Shown here: in pieces, positions 9,204 through 17,808 of the stretch
How the letters are laid out: each line of letters begins with the position of its first letter
How positions within the stretch are numbered: the stretch's first letter is position 1
NCBI GenBank assembly: GCA_010365135.1
Contig: JAAFGY010000005.1
Location: forward strand, 1 to 59,236
Length of the DNA stretch: 59,236 nt
Direction: 5' to 3'
Source of the DNA: Flavobacterium sp.
Lineage (GTDB): Bacteria > Bacteroidota > Bacteroidia > Flavobacteriales > Flavobacteriaceae
Made by a program: the position numbers and the translations under genes
Notes under the pieces: generated by a model
Databases searched by the model: none
The model's input: only the letters and a program-made list of their open reading frames with translations
What the model was told of the DNA's origin: nothing

Positions 9204-10333
9204 CTTATCTTCTGTCTAATTTCCTCCAAAATATAAAGATAATCCTCTTGATTTTTTACAAAATCACGGTCAGAAACATCAATAATTAAAACATTCAATT
9301 CCGTTTGGGATTTAATGTAGTCTAAATAACCATTATTGATTTTATCCAAATAAGAAGCTGAAATATTTTGCTCGTAACTTCGGCCTCTTTTTTTGATATT
9401 CTCTAATAAACGCTCGGTATTTTGGTATAAATAAACATATAAATCCGGTTTGGGCATTTCTCTATAAACGATATCAAATAGTGTTCGATACAAACGATAT
9501 TCATCTTCCGCAAGCGTGATTTTCGCAAAAATCAAAGATTTAAAAATATGATAATCGGCAACTATAAAATCCTTAAACAAGTCAAATTGCGCTAAATCAT
9601 CGGACAATTGTTTGTATCTATCGGCAAGAAAAGACATTTCAAGCGGAAAAGCATACCGATTTTGGTCTTCATAAAACTTGGGTAAAAACGGATTGTCGGC
9701 AAAGCGTTCCAAAACTGTTTTGGCATTAAAATCTTCGGCAATTTTTGTGGCCAAGGTTGTTTTTCCTGCTCCAATATTTCCTTCAAAAGCAATGTAATTA
9801 AACTGTTCTAAAGGTATTGAATCTAATGGATTTTCAAGTTTCTGTATTTCTGTACAAACACTTTCGTCAGGAGAAATTTCGAGTAATTCCGTTATTTTTT
9901 TATGAAATACTGGATGAACCCAATTTAAATTCAAATCCAGTATGGGCAACAAAACAAAATTCCGATTTTGCATCAAAGGATGTGGAACTTGAAGCTTTTC
10001 GGAATCAATAATTTCTTCATCGAAAGCGATCAAATCAACGTCTATAACACGCGGCTGGTATTCTAAAGTATTTCCGCGAACCCGACCCAATTGCTTCTCA
10101 ATCCTCAATATTTTATTTAATATTTTCTTTGCAGGGCTAAAAGTATGCAAAACCACAGCGCAATTATAGAATGCATCGCTCTCAAAACCCCAAGATGGCG
10201 TTTCGTACAACTTCGAAACTTTGATTATTGTTCCAATTTCCCGATGAATCAATTGCAAGCAATTTTCTATATTTTGTAGGCGATTGCCTTGATTAGTTCC
10301 TAGGGACAAAACGACCTGATGTTGTGATTTCAT
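9197..10333 (-). CDS. folK: Fusion protein: HPPK (FolK) and deoxynucleoside kinase
   Basis: A 378-residue two-domain protein. Residues 1-160 are 2-amino-4-hydroxy-6-hydroxymethyldihydropteridine pyrophosphokinase of folate synthesis (LSLGTNQGNR at the start, then YETPSWGFESDAFYN and RVIDVDLIAFD with the metal-binding Asp pair, and VPHPLMQNRNFVL). Residues about 178-378 are a deoxynucleoside kinase domain with P-loop FEGNIGAGKTT (about 181-191), an ERF motif, LEMSFLADR, DRxxxx-type loop residues and a KRGRSYEQ LID-like segment. The two activities belong to folate and nucleotide salvage, which meet at thymidylate synthesis. I chose the ATG at 10333; a GTG three codons earlier is possible. It is convergent with the T9SS gene. 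Confidence 0.95.
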   Translation of the reverse strand: MKSQHQVVLSLGTNQGNRLQNIENCLQLIHREIGTIIKVSKLYETPSWGFESDAFYNCAVVLHTFSPAKKILNKILRIEKQLGRVRGNTLEYQPRVIDVDLIAFDEEIIDSEKLQVPHPLMQNRNFVLLPILDLNLNWVHPVFHKKITELLEISPDESVCTEIQKLENPLDSIPLEQFNYIAFEGNIGAGKTTLATKIAEDFNAKTVLERFADNPFLPKFYEDQNRYAFPLEMSFLADRYKQLSDDLAQFDLFKDFIVADYHIFKSLIFAKITLAEDEYRLYRTLFDIVYREMPKPDLYVYLYQNTERLLENIKKRGRSYEQNISASYLDKINNGYLDYIKSQTELNVLIIDVSDRDFVKNQEDYLYILEEIRQKISR

Positions 10334-10372
10334 ATTAACCACAAATTAACTAAAACAATTTTAGAATTGAAC

Positions 10373-10380
10373 TATATTTG
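10373..10380 (+). promoter_or_regulatory. Putative -7 element for sppA
   Basis: TATATTTG matches TAnnTTTG and lies 88 bases before the sppA ATG. Confidence 0.5.
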
Positions 10381-10468
10381 TCCTCGTGTTGATAACTATT
10401 TTTACGGTTTTTAAACTTAAATTTGTAACACACCAACCCTTTTTGCTACTTATTTAAAAAAGAGAATT

Positions 10469-12229
10469 ATGAGATTTTTAGGAAATGTAATGGCGACCAT
10501 TGTAGGTTTATTTGTTTTTTTAATGCTATTTGTTTTTGGAATAGTAATCATTGCCGCAATTTTTGGTGGTGAACCTGAAGAAATAACTGTAAAAAACAAC
10601 TCGGTTATCGAGTTAAAGATAGAACACGTCCAAAACGATTATGCTGGAAAATACAAAGATCCGTGGATGTCCATTTTATCCGATGGAGAAAAAGTAGGTC
10701 TTTCGGATATTATTAACGCTATTGAAAGCGCCAAAACAGACAGCGATATCAAAGGAATTTCTATTTTGAATGAGGAGTCCGAATTGGGAATGGCACAAAG
10801 AAAAGCACTTCGAGATGCCTTGGAAGACTTCAAAAAATCAGGAAAATTCGTTATGGCTTATGCCAATTCTTATTCCCAAAAAGAATATTATTTGAATTCT
10901 GTAGCCAATTCGATTTATATTAATCCAGTGGGAAATTTTGATTTCAAAGGTTTATCTGCCGAATTGATGTTTTTCAAAGATTTACAAGAAAAATCGGGTA
11001 TAAAGATGGAAGTCATTCGACACGGAAAATACAAAAGTGCCGTAGAACCTTTTTTGGAAAACAAGATGAGCGATGCTAATCGAGAACAAACTTTGGCGTT
11101 ATTAAATTCAGTTTGGCGCTCAGTAACGGACGATATTTCGAAAAGCAGAAAGGTTTCTGTCGCGAGATTAAACGAAATTGCCGACGGACTTCTAGCTCGA
11201 ACTCCGGAAATGGCAAAAGCCGAAAAACTGGTGGATGTTGTGGCTTATGAAGATGTATATCACGATGCCATTCGAAGAATTTTGAAAATGGACAAAGACG
11301 AAGAGTACAATAAAATAAGCATTTTGGATTATGCTCGAAAAAAAGCAACAACTTCTGAAAGCTTTGAAACTCAAAATAAAATTGCCATAATTTATGCTCA
11401 AGGAGAAATTATGAGTGGCGAAGGCGACGTCAACACGATTGGCGAAGGCTCAATGAATCGGTCCTTGATCGAAGCTAGAAAAGATAAAAATGTAAAAGCG
11501 ATTGTGCTCCGAATTAATAGTCCAGGAGGAAACGCCTTGACATCGGATTTGATTTGGAGAGAAATCGAATTGACTAAAAAAGTGAAACCAGTAGTGGTTT
11601 CTATGGGAAATTATGCGGCTTCTGGCGGTTATTATATTGCGTGCAATGCCAACAAAATTTTTGCCGAAAACAATACGATTACAGGTTCTATAGGCGTTTT
11701 TGGAATATTACCCAATTTCACTCCGCTGGCAACCAAAATTGGAATTCACACCGAACAAGTAAAAACCAATGAAAATGCCGCTGAATACAGCCCATTTGTA
11801 CCTTTGGATGAAAAATTTAAAGCGGTAACACTTGAAGAAGTGGAACATATTTACAAAACATTCGTTTCCCACGTTGCACAAGGACGAAAAATGACTTTCG
11901 CTGAAGTCGATTCTATCGGACAAGGAAGAGTTTGGTCTGGTGAACAAGCATTAAAAGTTGGTTTAGTCGATAAAATAGGTGGTCTTGATGATGCTATAAA
12001 AGAAGCTGCCAGATTATCCAAAACAAAAAAGTACAGTACTCAAAATTTTCCTGAATTCGAAAAAGACATCAATGATATTTTGCAAAATTTACCGTTTGCC
12101 AAATCGAAAGAATCCTTTATAAAAGAAGAATTAGGAGAAGAAACTTTTCGTTTGATGGAACAAATTAAAAAAATAAAATCTCAAAAAGGAGTGCAGGCAA
12201 TAATGCCTTTTGAAATTCTTATTCATTAA
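10469..12229 (+). CDS. sppA: Signal peptide peptidase SppA, 67K type
   Basis: A 586-residue membrane-anchored serine protease that degrades signal peptides after their release. A single N-terminal membrane segment (about residues 8-32) is followed by two tandem peptidase S49 repeats, as in the long E. coli-type enzyme. The catalytic Lys is predicted at K189 in GKYKSAVEPF and the nucleophile at S385 in YAASGGYYIA, placing the dyad across the two repeats as in E. coli. TGSIGVFG follows. The length matches the 67K subfamily. It has its own -7 element and a terminator, so it looks monocistronic. Confidence 0.97.
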   Translation: MRFLGNVMATIVGLFVFLMLFVFGIVIIAAIFGGEPEEITVKNNSVIELKIEHVQNDYAGKYKDPWMSILSDGEKVGLSDIINAIESAKTDSDIKGISILNEESELGMAQRKALRDALEDFKKSGKFVMAYANSYSQKEYYLNSVANSIYINPVGNFDFKGLSAELMFFKDLQEKSGIKMEVIRHGKYKSAVEPFLENKMSDANREQTLALLNSVWRSVTDDISKSRKVSVARLNEIADGLLARTPEMAKAEKLVDVVAYEDVYHDAIRRILKMDKDEEYNKISILDYARKKATTSESFETQNKIAIIYAQGEIMSGEGDVNTIGEGSMNRSLIEARKDKNVKAIVLRINSPGGNALTSDLIWREIELTKKVKPVVVSMGNYAASGGYYIACNANKIFAENNTITGSIGVFGILPNFTPLATKIGIHTEQVKTNENAAEYSPFVPLDEKFKAVTLEEVEHIYKTFVSHVAQGRKMTFAEVDSIGQGRVWSGEQALKVGLVDKIGGLDDAIKEAARLSKTKKYSTQNFPEFEKDINDILQNLPFAKSKESFIKEELGEETFRLMEQIKKIKSQKGVQAIMPFEILIH

Positions 12230-12249
12230 AATACGGTTATATTTTAGCC

Positions 12250-12288
12250 AAAAAATCCGTTTTAGCAATTGCTTTAACGGATTTTTTG
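12250..12288 (+). terminator. Rho-independent terminator of sppA
   Basis: AAAAATCCGTT pairs with AACGGATTTTT around a loop of about 10 bases. It begins 21 bases after the stop and ends in a T run. Confidence 0.85.
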
Positions 12289-12354
12289 CGTTCTAAAGTT
12301 AAAGTATTGCGTATAAAAATCATCCAAAAACCATCAGATTTCAAAACATTACGT

Positions 12355-12382
12355 TTGTTTTAAATACAATGTGTTATTTTTG
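12355..12382 (+). promoter_or_regulatory. -33/-7 promoter of the AsmA-like gene
   Basis: TTG at 12355-12357 and TATTTTTG at 12375-12382 are separated by 17 bases, an acceptable Bacteroidota promoter spacing. The start codon lies 30 bases downstream. Confidence 0.65.
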
Positions 12383-12412
12383 TTATCTTCATAGCATTTA
12401 AAGAAAATAATT

Positions 12413-15007
12413 ATGACAAAGAAAATTTTAAAAATTGTTGGTATTGTACTTGTTCTTCTCGTTGGAACGTTATTTGCCGCTCCTTACTTATTTCAAAATC
12501 AAATTAAAGCCAAAATTGCCCAAGCCATCAACGAAAAAGTGGACGCCAAAGTTTCGTTTGCTAATGCTGATTTAAGTTTGTTCAAAAACTTTCCCAATGC
12601 GAATGTGACGATTGAAAAATTAGTCATAATCAACAAGGCTCCTTTTGAAGGCGATACTTTGGTTTCGTTAGACGAATTGAATTTGAAAATGTCTATCAAA
12701 GAACTTTTCAAAGGAAAAGAAGAACCGATGATTATTGACGGAATCACGTCTAAAAATGGATTAATCAATGTCATTTTCAATAAAGACGGATTGGCCAATT
12801 ACGACATTGCCCTGAAAGACAACAAGACTAAGGATGATGGAAAAAGCAAGCCTTTATCTTTAAAAATACAAGAATATAAAATAGAGAATTTCCAATTCAG
12901 ATATTTTGACGAAAAGTCAAAAATAAAAATGGTTATCGACAGCCTAAACCACCAAGGAACAGGCGATTTTGCTGCTCAAAAACTGGATTTAGACACCAAA
13001 TCGACAGCCAAAATTGTGCTTTCGATGGACAAAATCAACTATATGAAGAATGTTTCCATTAGTTTGGACGCTATTTTGGGAATCGATTTAAAAAACAACA
13101 AATATACTTTCAAGAAAAACAAAGCTTTAATTAATCAGTTGCCCATAGAATTGGATGGATTTATCCAAATGGTCGATGGCGGACAGGAATATGATTTGAC
13201 ATTCAAAACACCGACTTCTTCCTTCAAAAACTTTTTAGGACTTATTCCGGCGGCTTACTCTTCGAGTTTGGATAAAGTAAAAACAACTGGTGATTTTACC
13301 GTGATGGGTTTTGCCAAAGGTTTGTATTCAGATACAACTGTTCCAAAATTCAATGTCAAAATTACTTCTAATAATGCGTCTTTTCAATATCCAAATCTTC
13401 CAAAATCGGTTCGCAACATTGTAATTGACACTAAAATCATCAATGAAACTGGAGTTTTAAATGACACTTATGTCAATATCGACAAGTTATCTTTCGCCAT
13501 CGACCAAGATGTTTTTAATGCTAAAGCCAATATTAGAAATATCACTCAAAATGCCATCATCGATGCTGCTTTGAAAGGAACCATCAATTTAGCAAATGTA
13601 TCCAAGGCTTATCCAATAAAACTGGACAAACCATTATCTGGAATTTTAAAAGCCGATGTAACCACCAAATTCGATATGCAATCTGTGGAGAAAAGTCAAT
13701 ATCAAAATATCAATAATGCAGGAACCATGAGTTTGTCAGGTTTTAAATATGCGGATGAAAATGGCAAAACAATGACCATTAGCAATGCCTTGGTTCAATT
13801 TAATCCAAGTGAAGTTCATTTGAAACAATTTGATGCCACGACCGGAAAAAGCGACATTAGCGTAACCGGTGTGTTAGAGAATTTTTATGGATTTATATTT
13901 AAAAACCAAGAGTTGAAAGGGGATTTCTTTATGAATTCCAAACAATTAGCCGTGGATGATTTTATGACCACAGGTAAAGAAACTAAAACGGAAGCGAAAA
14001 AAGCAGAAGCAATGAAAATTCCCGCTTTTTTAAATTGCACGCTTACCGCAAATGCCGCCACGGTTTTATATGATAATTTGACCTTGAAAGATGTTTCGGG
14101 AAAATTGATTGTAAAGGACGAAAAAGTCACTTTGCAAAACGTAAAATCTTCTATTTTTGGCGGGACAATTGGTGTAAACGGTGCGGTTTCTACCAAAGGA
14201 AAAGTGCCGGTTTTTAATATGAATTTAAATTTGAATCAGGTGGATATTGCACAATCATTCACTCAGCTAGATATGTTGAAAAAGATTGCTCCAATTGCAG
14301 GAATCGTTAATGGAAAACTTAATTCCACCATCAAACTTAACGGAAATCTCGATGCTACAGCGCTAACTCCAGACCTAAAAACACTGACAGGAGATTTATT
14401 AGGACAACTCCTTTCGACAACAATAAATGCCCAAAATTCGACTTTGCTAAACGCATTGGGTTCCAATTTGAAGTTCATTGATATGAGCAAAGTCAATCTA
14501 AATGATGTGAAAGCAGCTTTGACTTTCAAGGATGGAAAAGTAAATGTGAAACCTTTTGATATTAAATATAAAGATATCAAAGCGACCATTGGCGGCGCTC
14601 ACGGTTTTGACCAAAGTATGAATTACAATATAAAATTTGATGTTCCAGCTAAATATCTCGGAACGGAGGCCAATGCTTTGATAGCCAAATTATCTTCAAC
14701 TGATGCCGCAAAATTGCAAAGTATTCCAATAAATGCAACGCTCATTGGAACCTTTACGAATCCAAAAATCACAACAGACATCAATAGCGCTGTAACAAAA
14801 TTGACTACGCAATTAGTAACTCAGCAAAAAGATCGAATGGTAAAACAAGGAACATCGGCATTGACGGATTATCTTAATAAAAATAAGAAACCAAGCGATA
14901 CTACAAAAACTGCGTCCCAAGAAAAAGATGTAAAAACCCAAGCAACAGATTTGTTGAATGGATTGTTCAATAAAAAGAAAAAAACGGAAGAACCAAAAAC
15001 ACCTTGA
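12413..15007 (+). CDS. AsmA-family outer-membrane biogenesis protein
   Basis: An 864-residue protein with an N-terminal membrane anchor (about residues 5-27) and an AsmA N-terminal domain (KIAQAINEKVDAKVSF, IEKLVIINKAPFEGDTLVSLDELNLKMS). A long beta-rich body follows, with an AsmA C-terminal region near 560-790 (LNGNLDATALTPDLKTLTGD, IGGAHGFDQSMNY). The tail is Lys/Thr-rich and charged. AsmA-like proteins form long periplasmic bridges implicated in phospholipid transport to, and assembly of, the outer membrane. That role here is by family analogy. It is transcribed from its own promoter and followed by a REP-like palindromic element rather than a standard terminator. Confidence 0.92.
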   Translation: MTKKILKIVGIVLVLLVGTLFAAPYLFQNQIKAKIAQAINEKVDAKVSFANADLSLFKNFPNANVTIEKLVIINKAPFEGDTLVSLDELNLKMSIKELFKGKEEPMIIDGITSKNGLINVIFNKDGLANYDIALKDNKTKDDGKSKPLSLKIQEYKIENFQFRYFDEKSKIKMVIDSLNHQGTGDFAAQKLDLDTKSTAKIVLSMDKINYMKNVSISLDAILGIDLKNNKYTFKKNKALINQLPIELDGFIQMVDGGQEYDLTFKTPTSSFKNFLGLIPAAYSSSLDKVKTTGDFTVMGFAKGLYSDTTVPKFNVKITSNNASFQYPNLPKSVRNIVIDTKIINETGVLNDTYVNIDKLSFAIDQDVFNAKANIRNITQNAIIDAALKGTINLANVSKAYPIKLDKPLSGILKADVTTKFDMQSVEKSQYQNINNAGTMSLSGFKYADENGKTMTISNALVQFNPSEVHLKQFDATTGKSDISVTGVLENFYGFIFKNQELKGDFFMNSKQLAVDDFMTTGKETKTEAKKAEAMKIPAFLNCTLTANAATVLYDNLTLKDVSGKLIVKDEKVTLQNVKSSIFGGTIGVNGAVSTKGKVPVFNMNLNLNQVDIAQSFTQLDMLKKIAPIAGIVNGKLNSTIKLNGNLDATALTPDLKTLTGDLLGQLLSTTINAQNSTLLNALGSNLKFIDMSKVNLNDVKAALTFKDGKVNVKPFDIKYKDIKATIGGAHGFDQSMNYNIKFDVPAKYLGTEANALIAKLSSTDAAKLQSIPINATLIGTFTNPKITTDINSAVTKLTTQLVTQQKDRMVKQGTSALTDYLNKNKKPSDTTKTASQEKDVKTQATDLLNGLFNKKKKTEEPKTP

Positions 15008-15011
15008 TTTC

Positions 15012-15104
15012 GAACATAACCCACGGTTTCAATCGTGGGAAACGTATCAATAATGTATTTCCAACCATTTTAATCCAACGGTTGAAACCGTTGGTTATGG
15101 TTGG
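15012..15104. repeat. REP-like element: two inverted palindromic hairpins (BIME-like)
   Basis: Two GC-rich hairpins sit between convergent genes. The first (15020-15039) pairs CCCACGGTT with AATCGTGGG through one G-T pair. The second (15075-15094) is a perfect 9-bp stem, CCAACGGTT with AACCGTTGG, around a 2-base loop. It is enclosed by a second perfect 7-bp stem, CCAACCA (15061-15067) with TGGTTGG (15098-15104). ATAACC beside the first hairpin and GGTTAT beside the second are inverted copies, so the two units face each other. This resembles REP/BIME elements mobilised by TnpA-REP (RAYT) transposases. No RAYT gene lies in the window. Confidence 0.7.
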
Positions 15105-15111
15105 TTTAAAT

Positions 15112-15906
15112 TTATATTTCAATTCGCACAACATAACCTTCAGCGCTGCGGACATTAAAAACAGTTCCGTCTTCAAAAATTAAATATTGTCCTTTTATTC
15201 CAGTCAATTTTCCACGAAAATGGGGCGTTTTATCTAAACTTAGACTATTTACTTTTTTTGGATATTCCAGAACGGGAAAGTGCATTTCGTATAAATCGTT
15301 TTTCTCTAAGAAGAAATATTCCTGAACTTCGGCGGGAATCAGGCTTCCTGCTTTCCATCTTTCGGCGATTAAATCTATTTGCTCTACATCGTTTAGGAGC
15401 ATTTTGCGCCAATTGGTTTTGTCGGCAAAATAGTTTTTTAAAGCGACTTCGGTAATTCCAGCCAGATATCGATTGGGAACTTCTACAATAGAAATTGCTT
15501 GAGAAGCGCCTTGGTCAATCCATCGCGTGGGCATTTGGGTTTTTCTCGTAACTCCTACTTTCACTTCGCTAGACAACGCCAAATAAACAATATGCGGTTG
15601 CATTTGTACTTTTTCTTCATAAATTAAATCTCGATCTTTAATGCCTAAATGCGCGGTGCTGAGTTCGGGTTTCATAATCCAATCCCCGACAGCCGGACTC
15701 GAATAAAAACAATCGTAACAAAATCCTTGGCGGTGAATCTTCTTCTTTTTGCTACAATTTAAACATTGGTAACCTACAAAATTAATTTCCAGCTTTTTAT
15801 TCAGCAGTTGATTTACATTCAAAAAACTGTTCTCAAAAACCAAATAATATTGAATGGGTTTTGCAAATTCGGTTTGCATTTTGGTGAGCGTTCCTTCGTA
15901 GGTCAT
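15112..15906 (-). CDS. DUF2797 family protein with zinc-ribbon-like cysteines
   Basis: A 264-residue protein matching DUF2797 features. Residues 48-66 contain two CxxC pairs (C48/C51 and C63/C66, the second in CYDC), a likely zinc-binding ribbon. Residues about 106-130 read VYLAL, then VKVGVTR, then RWIDQGA. This spacing recalls the Y-x(~10)-Y/V-x-G-x-T-R core of GIY-YIG nuclease folds, an inference rather than an established assignment. No signal peptide is present, so it is cytoplasmic. The function of the family is unknown. It stands alone on the minus strand between the AsmA-like and GH3 genes. Confidence 0.85.
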   Translation of the reverse strand: MTYEGTLTKMQTEFAKPIQYYLVFENSFLNVNQLLNKKLEINFVGYQCLNCSKKKKIHRQGFCYDCFYSSPAVGDWIMKPELSTAHLGIKDRDLIYEEKVQMQPHIVYLALSSEVKVGVTRKTQMPTRWIDQGASQAISIVEVPNRYLAGITEVALKNYFADKTNWRKMLLNDVEQIDLIAERWKAGSLIPAEVQEYFFLEKNDLYEMHFPVLEYPKKVNSLSLDKTPHFRGKLTGIKGQYLIFEDGTVFNVRSAEGYVVRIEI

Positions 15907-15910
15907 ATAT

Positions 15911-15931
15911 TCGATTTCCGATATTTGATAT
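15911..15931. repeat. Short 7-bp-periodic repeat upstream of the DUF2797 gene
   Basis: Three degenerate heptads (TCGATTT, CCGATAT, TTGATAT) lie directly outside the start codon of the DUF2797 gene. Confidence 0.5.
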
Positions 15932-15966
15932 TAGCTTTAAAAATAGAGAAAGTTAAAAAAAAGTAC

Positions 15967-15974
15967 TATTTTTG
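15967..15974 (+). promoter_or_regulatory. Putative -7 element for the GH3-family gene
   Basis: TATTTTTG matches TAnnTTTG, 83 bases before the ATG. The leader between them contains the heptad array at 16021-16055. Confidence 0.4.
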
Positions 15975-16020
15975 ATAACGTCGTAAAGTTAGCATTTGTA
16001 AGTCGATATTCAAATGAAAT

Positions 16021-16055
16021 ATCGTAAATCAAATATTGTAAATCGTAAATCAAAA
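16021..16055. repeat. Heptad array directly before the GH3-family start codon
   Basis: Five 7-bp units in register: ATCGTAA, ATCAAAT, ATTGTAA, ATCGTAA, ATCAAAA. The array ends two bases before the ATG at 16058. Confidence 0.75.
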
Positions 16056-16057
16056 CA

Positions 16058-17584
16058 ATGCCAATCACTGTTATCAATTCGTTTGCCTCATGGGTTCTTA
16101 AACAACGAATTCATCAAATAGAACTTTTTATAAAGTACCCGAATGAAGTTCAGGAAGAGTTACTAATGAACTTGATTAGAGTTTCTGAAAATACAATTAT
16201 TGGCTTAAAATACGATTATGATTCTATAAATTCTTATACCACTTTTGCAGAAAGAGTTCCCGTTTCGACCTACGAGGAATTCCAGCCTTTGATTGAACGC
16301 ACTAGAAAAGGCGAACAAAATGTTTTTTGGGAAACTCCAATTAAATGGTTTGCCAAATCCAGCGGAACGACCAATGCCAAAAGCAAATTTATTCCCGTGA
16401 GTCCAGAAGCATTAGAAGAATGTCACTACAAAGCGGGTAAAGATTTGTTGTGCATGTACTTGAACAACAATGAAAATTCCGAAATATTTTTGGGAAAAAG
16501 CCTTCGTCTTGGCGGAAGTTCCCAAATTTATGAAAACAACAATACTTTTTTTGGAGATTTGTCCGCTATTTTAATTGAAAATATGCCGCTTTGGGCTGAT
16601 TTTAGTAGCACTCCTAACAAAGAGATTTCGTTGATGAGTGATTGGGAAACGAAACTTCCAGCGATAATCAATGAAGTCAAAAATGAAAATGTAACCAGTT
16701 TTGCAGGTGTTCCTTCGTGGATGCTGGTTTTGATGAATAAATTACTCGAAGAAACGGGCAAAGGAAATTTATTAGAATTTTGGCCCAATTTGGAAGTTTA
16801 TTTCCATGGTGGCGTAAGTTTTGAACCCTACCGAGAACAGTATCAAAAAATTCTTCCAAAAAAAGATTTCAAATATTACGAAATATACAATGCTTCCGAA
16901 GGTTTTTTTGCCATTCAGGATTTGAATGATTCCAACGATTTATTACTAATGTTGGATTACGGAATTTTCTACGAATTCATTCCAATGGATACTTTTGGAA
17001 CGTCAAATCAAAAAACAATTCGGTTATCGGATGTGGAACTTTTTAAAAATTATGCTATAATTATCACTACCAATTCTGGTTTGTGGCGTTATATGATTGG
17101 TGATACCGTTCGTTTTACTTCCTTAAATCCATATAAAATAAGAGTGACTGGTAGAACCAAACATCACATCAATGTTTTTGGTGAAGAATTGATGGTCGAG
17201 AATACCGATCAAGCCATTGCGAAAGCTTGTCATATAACCAAAACCGAAATGGTGGATTATACCGTTGCTCCTGTTTTTATGAAAGACAAGGAAAAAGGAG
17301 CGCACGAATGGATGATAGAATTCAAGAAAAACCCGAGTGATTTGGCGCTTTTTCAAAAAGTTTTGGATGAAACTTTGCAAACTTTGAATTCGGATTATGA
17401 AGCCAAACGCTACAATAATATGACTTTGAATCCTTTGATTATCAATATTGCAAGACCTAATTTATTTTACGATTGGCTAAAAGATAAACACAAATTGGGA
17501 GGACAGCACAAAATTCCGAGATTATCGAATGAAAGAGATTATTTAGAACAATTGAAAAATAGGCAGGCAATTGTGCAACAGTAA
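16058..17584 (+). CDS. GH3 auxin-responsive promoter family protein (acyl-adenylating enzyme)
   Basis: A 508-residue protein of the GH3 family, which belongs to the ANL adenylating superfamily. The nucleotide-binding loop is SSGTTNAKSKFIP (about residues 104-116). YNASEGFFAIQD carries the second conserved motif and WRYMIGDTVRF the third. RTKHHINVFGEELM marks the C-terminal domain hinge. In plants GH3 enzymes conjugate acyl acids to amino acids. The bacterial substrate is unknown and the family name should not be taken to mean auxin chemistry. The start agrees with the family's N-terminal PITVINS-like segment. A small lipoprotein gene begins two bases after its stop. Confidence 0.92.
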   Translation: MPITVINSFASWVLKQRIHQIELFIKYPNEVQEELLMNLIRVSENTIIGLKYDYDSINSYTTFAERVPVSTYEEFQPLIERTRKGEQNVFWETPIKWFAKSSGTTNAKSKFIPVSPEALEECHYKAGKDLLCMYLNNNENSEIFLGKSLRLGGSSQIYENNNTFFGDLSAILIENMPLWADFSSTPNKEISLMSDWETKLPAIINEVKNENVTSFAGVPSWMLVLMNKLLEETGKGNLLEFWPNLEVYFHGGVSFEPYREQYQKILPKKDFKYYEIYNASEGFFAIQDLNDSNDLLLMLDYGIFYEFIPMDTFGTSNQKTIRLSDVELFKNYAIIITTNSGLWRYMIGDTVRFTSLNPYKIRVTGRTKHHINVFGEELMVENTDQAIAKACHITKTEMVDYTVAPVFMKDKEKGAHEWMIEFKKNPSDLALFQKVLDETLQTLNSDYEAKRYNNMTLNPLIINIARPNLFYDWLKDKHKLGGQHKIPRLSNERDYLEQLKNRQAIVQQ

Positions 17585-17585
17585 A

Positions 17586-17786
17586 ATGAAAAAACTACTT
17601 TTAATAGTGTTTATAATTTCCTTTTTCGCTTCTTGTGGGCCACATCGAATGAGTTGTGGTGCAAGAGGAATTTGTAAATCTTCGGAAAAACGAATCCTGC
17701 CCCAGCCTAAAATAAATCATAACACTCAAATATTCAAATTTGAACAAAAAATCCCGTGTGGAAAATTTTTTCAATACGGGATTTAG
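17586..17786 (+). CDS. Small Cys-rich lipoprotein
   Basis: A 66-residue protein with a signal sequence and a FASC lipobox (lipidated Cys17 predicted). A compact segment with three more Cys follows (SCGARGIC, and later PCGKFF). The ATG lies one base after the GH3-family stop, so the two are probably co-transcribed. No domain is recognised. The last ~13 codons coincide with a hairpin that serves as the terminator of the convergent serB gene, so either the C-terminus is constrained by that hairpin or it is fortuitous. The lipoprotein signal supports a real gene; the exact C-terminus matters little. Confidence 0.7.
   Translation: MKKLLLIVFIISFFASCGPHRMSCGARGICKSSEKRILPQPKINHNTQIFKFEQKIPCGKFFQYGI
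17746..17784 (-). terminator. Terminator of serB inside the convergent lipoprotein gene
   Basis: AAATCCCGT (17749-17757) pairs with ACGGGATTT (17776-17784). On the minus strand a T run follows (the A run at 17746-17751). It lies 25 bases beyond the serB stop and inside the 3' end of the lipoprotein gene on the other strand. Confidence 0.75.
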
Positions 17787-17808
17787 TTATAGTGCAATTT
17801 GAATATTT

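Noticed and set aside
13885..14589. Minus-strand open frames within the AsmA-like gene
   Set aside because: They are shadows of the long plus-strand gene, without start context or a family pattern.
16058..17584. Auxin-related function of the GH3-family protein
   Set aside because: The name comes from plant proteins. The sequence only supports an acyl-adenylating enzyme of unknown substrate.
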